Positions 30,628 to 39,580 of a DNA stretch of 64,000 bases are shown here, piece after piece (position 1 is the first letter of the stretch; every line of letters starts with the position of its first letter). Origin of the DNA: Planctomycetota bacterium (lineage in GTDB: Bacteria > Planctomycetota > Phycisphaerae > SM23-33). Made by a program: the position numbers and the translations under genes. The notes under the pieces are model-generated. The model was not told where the DNA came from, ran no database searches, and saw nothing but the letters and a program-made list of their open reading frames with translations. The stretch covers positions 113,104 to 177,103 of the forward strand of contig JAKJER010000008.1 of NCBI GenBank assembly GCA_022705325.1, given 5' to 3'.

Positions 30628-31101
30628 TCATTTCAGTCCCCGCCGGCCCAGCCGAAGCAGCATGGCGATTTCGTCGCAGCAGTCTTCCTTGGGGCAGGCG
30701 AAACACTCTCGCCAGACCTTCTCGGGCAGGGTGTCGCGGTCGATGACCTTGAAGCCCTGTCTCAGGAAGAACTCCTTCTCGTAGGTCAGGGCGAAGATCT
30801 TCTCCACGCCGACCTTCCGGGCGTCGCGCTTGGCCGCCGACACCAGCCTCCGCCCCAGGCCCTGCCCGCGATAGTCGGGCGCGACGGCCAGCGACTTCAC
30901 CTCGGCCAGGTCCGCCCAGAAGATCGAGACGGCGCAGCAGGCGGCGATCCGCCCGTGGTCGTCCTCGAGGACCAGGAAGTCCCTCAGCGAGGCGTAGGTG
31001 CTCTCCAGGCTGCGGTGGAGCATCCGTCCGCGCTCGGCGTAGTGGTTGACCAGCTCGCAGATCGCCTTGGCATCCTTGATTCGTGCGTGTCGCAGCTTCA
31101 T
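30628..31101 (-). CDS. GNAT acetyltransferase, short N-acetylglutamate synthase-like
   Basis: 157 aa. RHARIKDAKAICELVNHYA at the start and VAPDYRGQGLGRRLV (acetyl-CoA pyrophosphate loop) mark the GNAT fold. EKIFALTYEKEFFLRQGFKV and the end CFACPKEDCCDEIAMLL are typical of short stand-alone N-acetylglutamate synthases, the first step of arginine making. ATG 31101 has GGGA at a proper distance; the in-frame ATG two codons up is too close to it. No other arginine gene is nearby, so the role rests on motif likeness. The stop codon is supplied by an oligomer array. Confidence 0.8.
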   Translation of the reverse strand: MKLRHARIKDAKAICELVNHYAERGRMLHRSLESTYASLRDFLVLEDDHGRIAACCAVSIFWADLAEVKSLAVAPDYRGQGLGRRLVSAAKRDARKVGVEKIFALTYEKEFFLRQGFKVIDRDTLPEKVWRECFACPKEDCCDEIAMLLRLGRRGLK

Positions 31102-31126
31102 ATTCATTCCCGCCGGCCGCAGCCTA

Positions 31127-31155
31127 TTGGCAACGGACCCGGTGCAGTATATTAT
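31127..31155 (+). promoter_or_regulatory. Promoter of the ACT-domain gene
   Basis: TTGGCA (31127-31132), a 17-base spacer and TATTAT (31150-31155) make one of the best sigma-70-like promoters in the window. Transcription would start near 31162, some 24 bases before the ATG. The acetyltransferase gene starts on the other strand at 31101, so the spacer is divergent. Confidence 0.65.
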
Positions 31156-31185
31156 CCATCCAGACACGGAAGGTCCAGATTCAGC

Positions 31186-31755
31186 ATGAGCACACTCTAC
31201 AACCACGCGTACGTCCTGAACGTCATCAGCGACGACCATCCGGGCATCATCGCCGCGGTCGGCAGCGCCGTCGACTCGCTGCACGGCAACATCGACTCGT
31301 GCAGCCAGACCGTGCTGGAGGGGTATTTCACCCTCATCATGATCGTCAGCTTCCGCGAGCCGACCGACCCCGAGGCCCTCTCCGACCGCGTCCGGGCGGC
31401 CGCGGGAGACCCCCACTACCAGGTCGTCGCCCTCCCGTTCGATAACGACCTGGCCCGCCAGGGCCGCGAGCGCACCGAGAAGTTCGTCATCACCGCCTTC
31501 GGGCCCGACAAGCCCGGCATCGTCCTGCGGTTCAGCCAGTACCTCGCCGGGCGCGACATCAACATCGTCGACCTCTACGGCGACCGCAAGGGCGACGACT
31601 TCGTCCTCATCGCCCAGGCGGAAGTGCCCGCCCGGTGGGACTTCCGCACCCTCCAGGCCGACCTGGAGGAACTCGGGCGGACCGAGGGGTTCACCGTCCG
31701 CCTCCAGCACGAGAACATCTTCGTCGCCACCAACCAGATGCGCCTGCCCCGATAG
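31186..31755 (+). CDS. Double ACT-domain protein, GcvR-like
   Basis: 189 aa with two ACT domains. The first has VLNVISDDHPGIIAAVGSAV and the second FVITAFGPDKPGIVLRFSQY, each with the ligand-binding DxPG turn. Such proteins sense small molecules, mostly amino acids, and regulate partners; GcvR is the best-known relative. ATG 31186 begins the first domain and fits the promoter just upstream, so the longer open frame from 30610 is rejected. The stop is followed at once by an oligomer array and then by a UPF0210 gene, a pairing also known from other bacteria and archaea. Confidence 0.85.
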   Translation: MSTLYNHAYVLNVISDDHPGIIAAVGSAVDSLHGNIDSCSQTVLEGYFTLIMIVSFREPTDPEALSDRVRAAAGDPHYQVVALPFDNDLARQGRERTEKFVITAFGPDKPGIVLRFSQYLAGRDINIVDLYGDRKGDDFVLIAQAEVPARWDFRTLQADLEELGRTEGFTVRLQHENIFVATNQMRLPR

Positions 31756-31756
31756 C

Positions 31757-31921
31757 GACAGTGAACAGTGGATAGTGGATAGAGACAGTGGATAGTGAAC
31801 AGTGGATAGTGAAGAGTGGATAGTGGATAGAAACGACGGACCGATGCTTTTTTCCTGAAAACCGATCCCCCGACAACAGGCTGCTGACTCCAGGCTACTG
31901 ACAACAGGCTACTGGCTACCT
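31757..31921. repeat. Two oligomer arrays between ACT and UPF0210 genes
   Basis: First array: near-copies of ACAGTGGATAGTGGATAG and ACAGTGAACAGTGG at 31757-31828, starting just after the ACT stop. Second array: CAACAGGCTACTG and CCAGGCTACTG copies at 31873-31918, reaching the ATG of the next gene. No ribosome site is visible between array and ATG. Confidence 0.75.
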
Positions 31922-33295
31922 ATGCTCCGAACCGAAGAAATCCTCTCCACCATCCAGATGCTCCACGGCGAGCACCTGGACGTCCGCACCGTGACGCTGG
32001 CGCTCAACCTCGACGACTGCGCCGCCATCAGCATGGACCACATGTGCCGCAAGGTCCGCGACAAGATCACCGCCCGCGCCAGCCGCCTGGTCGACGTCTG
32101 CGACCGGGTCGGGGGCAAGTACGGCATCCCCGTCACCAACAAGCGCCTGGCGATCTCGCCGGCCTCGCACCTGCTGGCCGGGCACGGGCACGCCGCCGCC
32201 GTCCAGCTCGCCCGCACCCTCGACGCGTCGGCCGCCGCCTGCGGCGTGGACCTCGTCGGCGGCTTCACCGCACTGGTGCACAAGGGCATGAGCCCCGGCG
32301 ACGCCGTCGTCATCGAGGCCCTGCCCGACGTGCTCAGCAAGACCCGGCGGGTCTGCTCGTCGGTCAACGTGGCCAGCCGCAAGGCCGGCATCAACATGGA
32401 CGCCGTCTACCTCGTCGGGCGGACCATTCAGAAGATCGCCCACGCCACCGCCGACCAGGGCGGTTTCGGCTGCGCCAAGCTCGTCGTCTTCGCCAACATC
32501 CCGGAGGACAACCCGTTCATGGCCGGGGCGTACATGGGCTCGGGCGAGCCCGAGGCCACCGTCAACATCGGCGTCAGCGGTCCGGGCGTGGTGTGCTCGG
32601 CCCTGCGGCGCCGCCTGTCCATCGAGAGCAATCTCACGCTGGGCGACCTGGCTGAGGAAATCAAGATCACCAGCTTCCGCGTGACGCGGGTGGGCGAACT
32701 GATCGGGCGCGAGGTGGCCGCCCAGCTCGGCGTGGCGTTCGGCATCGTGGACCTCTCGCTGGCCCCCACGCCGATGATCGGCGACTCGATCGGCGAGATC
32801 CTCCAGACCCTCGGCATCGCCCAGATCGGCGCGCCGGGCTCCACCGCCGCCATCGCCATGCTCAACGACGCCGTCAAGAAGGGCGGGGCCTTCGCCTCCT
32901 CCAGCGTCGGCGGCATGAGCGGGGCCTTCATCCCCGTCAGCGAGGACGCCGCCCTCTCCGAAGCCGTCGCCAAGGGCCACCTCGTCCTCGAAAAACTCGA
33001 GGCCATGACCGCCGTCTGCTCGGTCGGCCTGGACATGATCGCCATCCCAGGCGACACGCCCGCCGAAACCATCGCCGCCATCATCGCCGACGAGATGGCC
33101 ATCGGCGTGATCAACGACAAGACCACCGGAGTCCGCCTGATCCCCGTCCCCGGCAAGAAGGCCGGCGACCGCGTCGAGTACGGCGGGCTCTTCGGCTCCG
33201 CCACCATCATCGACATCCGCAACACCGGCGCGTCGGCTGAATTCGTCCGACACGGCGGACGAATCCCCGCACCCATCCAGTCGCTGGGGAATTAG
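31922..33295 (+). CDS. UPF0210 (DUF711, PFL-like) family protein
   Basis: 457 aa, the usual length. It begins MLRTEEILSTIQMLHGEHLD and contains DVRTVTLALNLDDCA, VYLVGRTIQKIAHATAD and the C-terminal AVCSVGLDMIAIPGDTP, ADEMAIGVINDKTTGVRLIP and VPGKKAGDRVEYGGLFG, all family hallmarks. The fold relates to glycyl-radical enzymes such as pyruvate formate-lyase, but the proteins lack a proven reaction. The neighbouring ACT protein (31186-31755) is the usual partner and may regulate it. The ATG has no clear Shine-Dalgarno sequence because an array of CAGGCTACTG units ends right before it. Confidence 0.93.
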   Translation: MLRTEEILSTIQMLHGEHLDVRTVTLALNLDDCAAISMDHMCRKVRDKITARASRLVDVCDRVGGKYGIPVTNKRLAISPASHLLAGHGHAAAVQLARTLDASAAACGVDLVGGFTALVHKGMSPGDAVVIEALPDVLSKTRRVCSSVNVASRKAGINMDAVYLVGRTIQKIAHATADQGGFGCAKLVVFANIPEDNPFMAGAYMGSGEPEATVNIGVSGPGVVCSALRRRLSIESNLTLGDLAEEIKITSFRVTRVGELIGREVAAQLGVAFGIVDLSLAPTPMIGDSIGEILQTLGIAQIGAPGSTAAIAMLNDAVKKGGAFASSSVGGMSGAFIPVSEDAALSEAVAKGHLVLEKLEAMTAVCSVGLDMIAIPGDTPAETIAAIIADEMAIGVINDKTTGVRLIPVPGKKAGDRVEYGGLFGSATIIDIRNTGASAEFVRHGGRIPAPIQSLGN

Positions 33296-33315
33296 ACTTG
33301 TGAACCGCGGGATTC

Positions 33316-33492
33316 ATGGCTCCCATAGCTCCCACCGAATCGTCGCAACCGCGACTCCAGGAGGAGTTGAAGTCTGACCGCTTATCGCGTCGTTGCGTCC
33401 TGTCCGAGGCCGCCCTGGCGGTCAGGGGCAAGACCCAGCCGCGCCACCTCGCCCCAGCCGACGTCCGCAAGGCCCTGAACCTGGGTTTGTAG
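33316..33492 (+). CDS. Possible small protein, 58 aa
   Basis: An ATG at 33316 opens 58 codons (MAPIAPTESSQPRLQEELKS, later LSEAALAVRGKTQPRHLAPA and DVRKALNLGL). Amino-acid use is reasonable and its second half could form helices. No family is known to me and no Shine-Dalgarno sequence is clear. The stop TAG lies inside the head (GTTTGTAGTG) of a palindromic element, so this may be the tail of an old, eroded gene. Low confidence. Confidence 0.25.
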   Translation: MAPIAPTESSQPRLQEELKSDRLSRRCVLSEAALAVRGKTQPRHLAPADVRKALNLGL

Positions 33493-33590
33493 TGACGCTG
33501 TAAGGCGTTGGGCCCGCTGGGCCTGCAAGGGTACACCAGGACGATGCCCTTACGGGCCCACTACGAACGCCCTTGCGGGCAACTGAACGC
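33483..33590. repeat. Pair of GTAGTG-type palindromic elements facing each other
   Basis: GTTTGTAGTGACGC... at 33485 begins one element, and GCCCTTACGGGC followed by CCACTACGAACGC at about 33546-33570 ends another in the opposite direction. Between them lie TTGGGCCCGCTGGGCC and TGCAAGG. Both match elements inside the fused glycosyltransferase gene (3425-3458 and 3575-3608). The head-to-head layout is like REP doublets (BIMEs). The stretch 33591-33707 holds no gene. Confidence 0.7.
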
Positions 33591-33707
33591 TTTGCCTCTT
33601 GGCGCAAAGCCCGGCTTCATGTACGATTGATCGGCCAAAGCTCAGTGCTCTGGCAACCTGCAAAGAAGAGGATTCGCCTGGTCGGCGAAGACAAAAGGGA
33701 GCGCATC

Positions 33708-36700
33708 ATGGCCCGACATACGTCCATTTTGGTCGCTGCTGCCGTTCTGGTCTTTTCATCCCTGGCCCCGGCCGCTCTGGTGGGCTACTACCAGTTCGAG
33801 AACGTCAATCTCGCCCAGGCCAGCGTGGGCGAAAGCCTGCTGGCTGTCAATTCGCCCGCCGCCGACGCCTCGGGGCGGTTCGGCGGCGCGATCGCGCTGA
33901 ACGGCAGCAACCAGGTGCTGGCCGTCAACAACGGCTCGGGCGGGATCAACGAAGCGGCGGTGCCCGCGGGCTTCCCCACCGGCAGCAGTCCCTACACGAT
34001 CTCGATGTGGATCAAGACCGACTCGTGGCTGAACGCGGTCGGCGCGAATCAGGGCATGATCGGCTGGGGTGCGTATGGGTCCGGCGGGCGGGTCAACGCC
34101 TTCCGCCTCAACAACGCCAACGGCATGATCAACTACTGGTGGTCCCGTGACCTCGCCGTGAACCCCGGGCCGGTGACCGACAGTCAGTGGCACCACGTGC
34201 TGGCCACGTGGGACGGGACGACGCGCTCGATCTACGTGGACGGCGTGGTCAAGGGCTCCGACTCGCTGGCCGCCCCGAACGTGGCGGCCGCCAACTTCCG
34301 GATCGGGAAGACCTACAACAACGAGTACTTCAAGGGCAGCATCGATGACGTAGCCGTCTACACCAACGGCGTGTCGGCCAGCCAGGCCTACGCCCTGGCC
34401 AGCGGCGTGCTGCCGACGGCCCTTCCGGCGGCGACCAACACCGTGTCGCTCTGGACGGCGGCCGCGGGCGACTGGAACCTGGGCAGCAACTGGTCGACCG
34501 ATCCGACCGTTCCGACGACGGGCTACGACGCGTACATCAACAACGGCGGGACGGCCACCCTGGCCGGCGGCATGACCGCCAATCCTTCCACGCTGGTCAT
34601 CGGCGGGCTGGGCGGCGGGACGCTGAACTACACCGGCGGGACGCTGAGCGCCCCCAGCATCACCATCAGCACGGGCGGGGTGCTGAGCACCGCGACCGGC
34701 ATCGACTACAACGAGCCCAACGGCGGGAGCGTCACCGTCCAGGACAACGGACAACTCCTGGGCGCCCGGAACATCCGCATCGGCAACGGCGGAACGGGCG
34801 CCCTGACCGTCACCGGGGGGACCGTCAGCGCCGGCCAATGGTTCGTGATCGCCCAGAGCGCCGGCAACGTCGGCACCGTCACCATGACCGGCGGGACCCT
34901 GTACGCCAACGCCGCGAATCTCAACGGGCACCTGGAGGTCGGCTCGAGCGGGACCGGCACGCTGAACCTCTCGGGGACGGCCGCCGCCGAGGTGATGAAC
35001 AACTACGACGTGCAGATCGGCAACGCGGCCTCCGGCATCGGCACGCTGAATCTCTCGGAGTCTGCCTCCCTGACCGCCCGGGTGATCCGCGCGGGCGTCG
35101 GCGGCACGGGCGCCTACAACCAGACCGGCGGGACGGCCACCGCCCGCACCTGGTTCGTCGTCGGGCAGAACGCCAACTCCAACGGAACGGCCACCATCAC
35201 CGGCGGGACGCTCAACGTCAACACCTCCGGCGGCGGGAACTTCCAGGTCGGCGTCAACGCCGGCGGGACGAACATCCTCAACGTCGGCGGGACCGCCCAG
35301 GTCCTGCTGAACAACAACGCCGGGCTGTGGATCGCCTCCGACAACGCCTCCTCCAACGGCACGGTCAACCAGGACGGCGGGCTGATGAGCGTCAGCGGCA
35401 GCGGCTCGGTCGTGATCGGGCGGGCCGGCACGGGCGTCTACAACCTCAACGGCGGGACGCTGCGGACCCCCGGCGTCACCCGCGGCAGCGGCACTGGCAC
35501 CTTCAACTTCAACGGCGGCACGCTCATGCCCACCGCCGCCAGCGCCACGTTCTTCCAGGGCCTGACGGCCGCCTACGTCCAGGCCGGCGGGGCCGTCATC
35601 GACACCAACGGCGTGGACGTCACCGTCGCCCAGCCTCTGCTGGCGGGCAGCCCGTCGGGCGGGCTGACCAAGAACGGCAACGGCACGCTGACGCTGACCG
35701 GGGCCAACACCTACACCGGCACGACCGCCGTCAACGGCGGCACGCTCGCCCTGAACGCCAACAACATCATCGCCGGCCCGCTGGTCATCAACGGCGGCGC
35801 GACGGTCACCCAGAACGCCGGCGACCGCATCCTGGACAACCAGAGCGTCACCATCAACGGCGGGACCTACAACCTCCTGGGCAACACCGACTACTTCGCC
35901 ACGCTCACCATGAGCAACGCCGCACAGGTGCTCAACAGCGGCGCCGGCTTCATCATCACCAACGGCCTGGGCGGCTCGAAGATCATCGGCGCCGGCTCGG
36001 GCAACGCGGGCACGATCGCCTCGACGGTGGCCCTCTGCTCCCAGTGGGGCAACCTGGGGGCCCAGACCGGCACGCGGACGCAGGAGTTCCAGGTCGACCC
36101 CGGGGCCACCCTGACCGTCACCGGGCAGATCATCAACAGCGGCGCGGGCAGCGGGTTCACCGGCAGCCTGCTCAAGAGCGGCGGCGGCACGCTCGTGCTG
36201 ACCAACCAGGCCAACAACTACGTCGGCACGACCGCGGTCAACGCCGGCACGCTGGTCCTCCAGGGCGGAAACGGCACGGTGATCCCGGGCAGTGCCGTCA
36301 CCGTGGCCGACGACGCGACCATCCAGTGGAACGCCAGCCACAACATCGGCGACTCCATCCCCGTCACCGTCAACGGCGGGACGCTGAACCTCCAGAACCG
36401 TGGCGAGTACCTGGGCGTCCTGACGCTCAACGACGGCAGCCAGGTCAGCGGGACCAGCGGGTCCTTCCTGTTCCTCACCGGCGCGCAGGGGCTCATCCAG
36501 GCCTCCGGCAACGCCGGCGCCATCCAGCCCGACATCGCCATCACTTCCCCGCCCGGCTGGGGACCCAACGGCGGGGTCAACCGCACGCAGGTGTTCGACG
36601 TGGCCGCGGGCGGGAACCTGACCGTCTCCGGCCGCATCCTGAACGTCGTGCCGGACGGCTCGGCCTCGACCGTCGGCAGCGTCGTCAAGAGCGGCTCCGG

Positions 36701-37826
36701 CACGCTGCTCCTCACGGGCGCCAGCAACTATAGCGGCGGGACGACCGTCCAGGAAGGCGTGCTGGCCATCGGCGCCGGCGGGACGATCTCGCCCAACGCC
36801 ATCGTCGTCGAGGACGGCGGGACGCTCCGCCTGGACCGCCAGGACGTGTTCGGCAACCACAGCACCACGCCCGGCGGGGCGCTGACCGTGCAGGCCGGCG
36901 GGACCGTGGCCAGCAACGGCTGGTTCAACACCCTGCCCCCCCTGACGCTGTCGGGCGGCACGCTGCTGTCCAACGGCGGGCACAGCGACTGGGGCAGCTT
37001 CGCCCTCAAGGGCACCGTCGCCGTCACCGGCTCGACGCCCTCGGCCATCGCCACCGGCGGCGGGGCGGCCGGCAACTTCATCCGCATAGGCACCAACGCC
37101 GACGGCGGGTCCACCACCTTCGACGTGGCTGACGTGACCGCCGACGCCGACGCGGACCTGGTCGTGGGCACGGTGCTGACCAACAACCGCCTGCCCGCCT
37201 CCACCGTCGCCGTGATCAGCGGACTCAACAAGACCGGCGCCGGCACGATGGTCCTCAACGCCGCCAATACGTACACCGGGCCCACCAACATCTACGCGGG
37301 CACGCTGACGGTCAACGGCAGCATCACCAGCCCTGTGACCATCGACCCCGGCGCCACGCTGGGCGGCAACGGGACCACGGGCAACGTGACGGCGGCAGCC
37401 GACGCCCACGTCGCGCCGGGCGCCAGCGCCGGCACCCTCCACACGCTCGACCTGGCCCTCCAGCCGGATTCGTTCTTCGACGTCGAGATCAGCCCGTCCG
37501 CCTGGGACTCGCTCGACGTGGCCGGCGCTGTCAGCCTCGACGCCGCCGCGCTGAACCTGGCGGTGCTCGCCTCCTTCAGCCAATACGGCGGCAGCCAGTA
37601 CGTGATCATCGAGAACGATTCAGACGATCCGGTCGTCGGGTTCTTCCAGGACCTGCCCCCGGGCGCCACGATCGAGGTCGCCGGTGCCCAGTTCGCCATC
37701 ACGTACGAGGGCGGCACGGGCAACGACGTGGTGCTGACGGCTGTCCCCGAGCCGGCGAGCCTGGGCCTGCTGCTGGCCGGCGCCGCCGGACTGGGCGGCT
37801 ACCTCCGCCGCAGACGCACGCGGTAA
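33708..37826 (+). CDS. PEP-CTERM surface protein with LamG-like domain and autotransporter-type repeats
   Basis: 1372 aa. A Sec signal (to about residue 22) is followed by a LamG/concanavalin-like domain (about 24-230: GYYQFENVN, YTISMWIKTDSW, WHHVLATWDGTTRSIYVDG). Then come many Gly/Thr/Asn-rich beta-helix repeats such as TKNGNGTLTLTGANTYTGTT and VNGGTL (PATR type, PF12951). The end VPEPASLGLLLAGAAG-GGYLRRRR is a PEP-CTERM sorting tag: PEP, a membrane span and an arginine cluster. GGGAG lies seven bases before the ATG. Exosortase would cut the tag and anchor the protein outside. No exosortase gene is seen in the window. No C-terminal beta-barrel is present, so it is not a true autotransporter. 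Confidence 0.9.
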   Translation: MARHTSILVAAAVLVFSSLAPAALVGYYQFENVNLAQASVGESLLAVNSPAADASGRFGGAIALNGSNQVLAVNNGSGGINEAAVPAGFPTGSSPYTISMWIKTDSWLNAVGANQGMIGWGAYGSGGRVNAFRLNNANGMINYWWSRDLAVNPGPVTDSQWHHVLATWDGTTRSIYVDGVVKGSDSLAAPNVAAANFRIGKTYNNEYFKGSIDDVAVYTNGVSASQAYALASGVLPTALPAATNTVSLWTAAAGDWNLGSNWSTDPTVPTTGYDAYINNGGTATLAGGMTANPSTLVIGGLGGGTLNYTGGTLSAPSITISTGGVLSTATGIDYNEPNGGSVTVQDNGQLLGARNIRIGNGGTGALTVTGGTVSAGQWFVIAQSAGNVGTVTMTGGTLYANAANLNGHLEVGSSGTGTLNLSGTAAAEVMNNYDVQIGNAASGIGTLNLSESASLTARVIRAGVGGTGAYNQTGGTATARTWFVVGQNANSNGTATITGGTLNVNTSGGGNFQVGVNAGGTNILNVGGTAQVLLNNNAGLWIASDNASSNGTVNQDGGLMSVSGSGSVVIGRAGTGVYNLNGGTLRTPGVTRGSGTGTFNFNGGTLMPTAASATFFQGLTAAYVQAGGAVIDTNGVDVTVAQPLLAGSPSGGLTKNGNGTLTLTGANTYTGTTAVNGGTLALNANNIIAGPLVINGGATVTQNAGDRILDNQSVTINGGTYNLLGNTDYFATLTMSNAAQVLNSGAGFIITNGLGGSKIIGAGSGNAGTIASTVALCSQWGNLGAQTGTRTQEFQVDPGATLTVTGQIINSGAGSGFTGSLLKSGGGTLVLTNQANNYVGTTAVNAGTLVLQGGNGTVIPGSAVTVADDATIQWNASHNIGDSIPVTVNGGTLNLQNRGEYLGVLTLNDGSQVSGTSGSFLFLTGAQGLIQASGNAGAIQPDIAITSPPGWGPNGGVNRTQVFDVAAGGNLTVSGRILNVVPDGSASTVGSVVKSGSGTLLLTGASNYSGGTTVQEGVLAIGAGGTISPNAIVVEDGGTLRLDRQDVFGNHSTTPGGALTVQAGGTVASNGWFNTLPPLTLSGGTLLSNGGHSDWGSFALKGTVAVTGSTPSAIATGGGAAGNFIRIGTNADGGSTTFDVADVTADADADLVVGTVLTNNRLPASTVAVISGLNKTGAGTMVLNAANTYTGPTNIYAGTLTVNGSITSPVTIDPGATLGGNGTTGNVTAAADAHVAPGASAGTLHTLDLALQPDSFFDVEISPSAWDSLDVAGAVSLDAAALNLAVLASFSQYGGSQYVIIENDSDDPVVGFFQDLPPGATIEVAGAQFAITYEGGTGNDVVLTAVPEPASLGLLLAGAAGLGGYLRRRRTR

Positions 37827-37850
37827 CACGCCCGGATCATCAGGAAAACG

Positions 37851-37890
37851 AAATAGAGATCACAGGGTCTCATCCCTGTGGTCTCTATTT
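37851..37890. terminator. Bidirectional terminator between PEP-CTERM and cysteine-hydrolase genes
   Basis: A 17-bp stem (AAATAGAGATCACAGGG against CCCTGTGGTCTCTATTT, with one G-T-type pair) and a six-base loop TCTCAT lies between convergent genes. It has A-rich and T-rich flanks on both sides, so it can work in both directions. The following GGTGGTCTTTGTGACCTTGGTG belongs to the oligomer-array class. Confidence 0.75.
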
Positions 37891-37950
37891 CTTTCTGTAC
37901 GGACTTGGTGGTCTTTGTGACCTTGGTGATTCCCGCGCCCGCCGCCGGCC

Positions 37951-38838
37951 TCACTTCCGCTCGTCGTCCTTGAACCGGAACGGCGCGCCTCCCAGCACCT
38001 GGTCGCTGGTGACGGAAGGGCACCAATAGCGCTCGATGTGCTCGATGACCAGGTCCGTCCCGCGGAAGTGGCTCACGCGGGGGGGCATGCGCGAGTTGTA
38101 CATCGTGTCGGTCATGTCGCGCACCAGGGCCACCTCCAGCCCCTGCGTCACAAGCTGCCGGATGCCGAAGGGCCGGCCCAGCACGCACATGTTCGTGTGC
38201 ACGCCCATCACCAGCACGTGGCGGATTCCGCGCTGGCGCATCAGGTAGTACGCCTCGGCCGAGTCGGTGATGGCGTCGCCGTCGGCGATCTGGATGGTCG
38301 CGATCTGGCGCCGCCAGGGCGAGCCGCCCTTGCAGCGCGGCTGGCAGTCGCAGCCGCCGTCGCTGTCGTCGATGGGCAGCGGGCCCTCGCGCTTGGGGTC
38401 CAGACGCATCCAGCCCTGGAGGGGAATCTTCGCGGCCGCCTTGGGGGTCGCCTGGGCGAGCTTGCGACCCGGGTGGTCCTTGTAGAAGCCCAGCGTGCCG
38501 CTGGGGCAGTGGATGATCAGCACGCCGTGGCGGCGGAGTTCGCCGACCAGCTCGTTCATGCGGGGGGCCATCTCGGCCACCCGGGCGGTCGCGCCGGCGC
38601 ACCAGTGCTTGTCCCACATGTCGCAGATGATGGCGGCCGTTTCCTTCGCCGCCCAGCGGACGGGCGTTTCGCTGACGGCGGGCTTCGCGCCTGCCGGCGC
38701 GGTCGGGGCGGCCTTGCGGCTGCGGAGCGTCAGCGACAGCTCGCCCGCGGGAGCCTGGGGCGGGGCGTCCTGGGAAAGGACCAGGCCGGCGGCGAGCCAG
38801 CCGGCCGACAGCACGAGGACCAGCGATCGAGCGGACAT
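37951..38838 (-). CDS. Secreted isochorismatase-like cysteine hydrolase
   Basis: 295 aa. A signal peptide (SLVLVLSAGWLAAGLVLSQD) precedes the cysteine-hydrolase fold: AAIICDMWDKHWC gives the catalytic Asp and VMGVHTNMCVLGRPFG the nucleophile Cys. An insert with four cysteines (DDSDGGCDCQPRCKGG) is unusual. The family splits amides or vinyl ethers (nicotinamidase, isochorismatase, carbamoylases), but a secreted form has no clear substrate. ATG 38838 has AGGAG about seven bases upstream; the open frame beyond it reads repeat DNA. It converges on the PEP-CTERM gene. Confidence 0.85.
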   Translation of the reverse strand: MSARSLVLVLSAGWLAAGLVLSQDAPPQAPAGELSLTLRSRKAAPTAPAGAKPAVSETPVRWAAKETAAIICDMWDKHWCAGATARVAEMAPRMNELVGELRRHGVLIIHCPSGTLGFYKDHPGRKLAQATPKAAAKIPLQGWMRLDPKREGPLPIDDSDGGCDCQPRCKGGSPWRRQIATIQIADGDAITDSAEAYYLMRQRGIRHVLVMGVHTNMCVLGRPFGIRQLVTQGLEVALVRDMTDTMYNSRMPPRVSHFRGTDLVIEHIERYWCPSVTSDQVLGGAPFRFKDDERK

Positions 38839-38984
38839 GGCGTGCTCCTCTTGAGGAAATCGCTGCCGACAACCTATCTCCGGCGCCGAGGGAAAGCAAT
38901 GGACGCCTGACCGGGACTCATCCGCACTTTGGCGCCATCTTCTTGGATGCCGCCGCCCGGGCAGGCCGTTTCTGAGGGAGGCAG

Positions 38985-39345
38985 GTTCTACCTCTGGCAG
39001 CCTGCCTGCCGGTAGGCAAGGCAGGCCGTACCTCCGGCAGCCTGCCTGCCGGCAGGCAGGGCAGGGCCGAAGGCCCGTTGGAAGGTAGCCCAGGCCGAAG
39101 CGCAGCGAAGGCCTGGGTGCCAGGTCCGCGACCCGCGCAGCCCCAACGGGGCGGGGTAAGCCGTGGACCACCGACACGGCAACGATGATCACGCGCGATC
39201 CGTTACATCGCCCTTGCAGGGCTCGGACATCCCGCCACCGCCACCCTGGCCTGCGCTGCGCTTCGGCCTGCCTGCCGTAGGCAGGCCAGGGCTATCCTAC
39301 GCCGGCCCGTTGGGCCTGTACGGCGGAGGGAGTGAAGATGTCGGT
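38985..39345. repeat. Composite palindrome block, copy E
   Basis: Contains two CAGCCTGCCTGCCGG-AGGCAGG palindromes, GGGCCGAAGGCCC, GTAGCCCAGGCC...GGCCTGGG, GCCCCAACGGGGC, GCCCTTGCAGGGC, GCCTGCCTGCCGTAGGCAGGC and GGCCCGTTGGGCC. Order and flanks match the block at 11121-11440 (for example GGGGCGGGGTAAGCCGTGGA in both). From 39346 to 39580 I see no gene or named element. Confidence 0.75.
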
Positions 39346-39580
39346 CACTGAGAGTCTACAGACCCACAGAACATGTCGGGCGGGACCGCCCTGCGCAGGT
39401 AGCGCCTCTTGAAAGTGGGGCGGGTCATACGCCTGACCGGGGAGGCGATGCGTTTGCATTACGCAGCCCACGCAGATAGACTGGTGCGGTTACACTTGGA
39501 CGACCCGATCTCTTGTCCAGTGGCGGCAGGCAGCCGCCCGCTTAAGGATCGGTTCATCTGGATTGGATATACGTGAGAGA

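Noticed and set aside
33756..37583. 1275-codon open frame on the minus strand opposite the PEP-CTERM gene
   Set aside because: It is the mirror of a Gly/Thr/Asn-rich repeat gene in G+C-rich DNA. The product is a monotonous Val/Gly/Arg/Asp mix with no domain, while the plus-strand frame has signal peptide, LamG, PATR repeats and a PEP-CTERM tag.
37951..39192. N-terminal extension of the cysteine hydrolase to 39192
   Set aside because: The extra 118 codons read a palindrome block; a signal peptide with AGGAG upstream begins at 38838.
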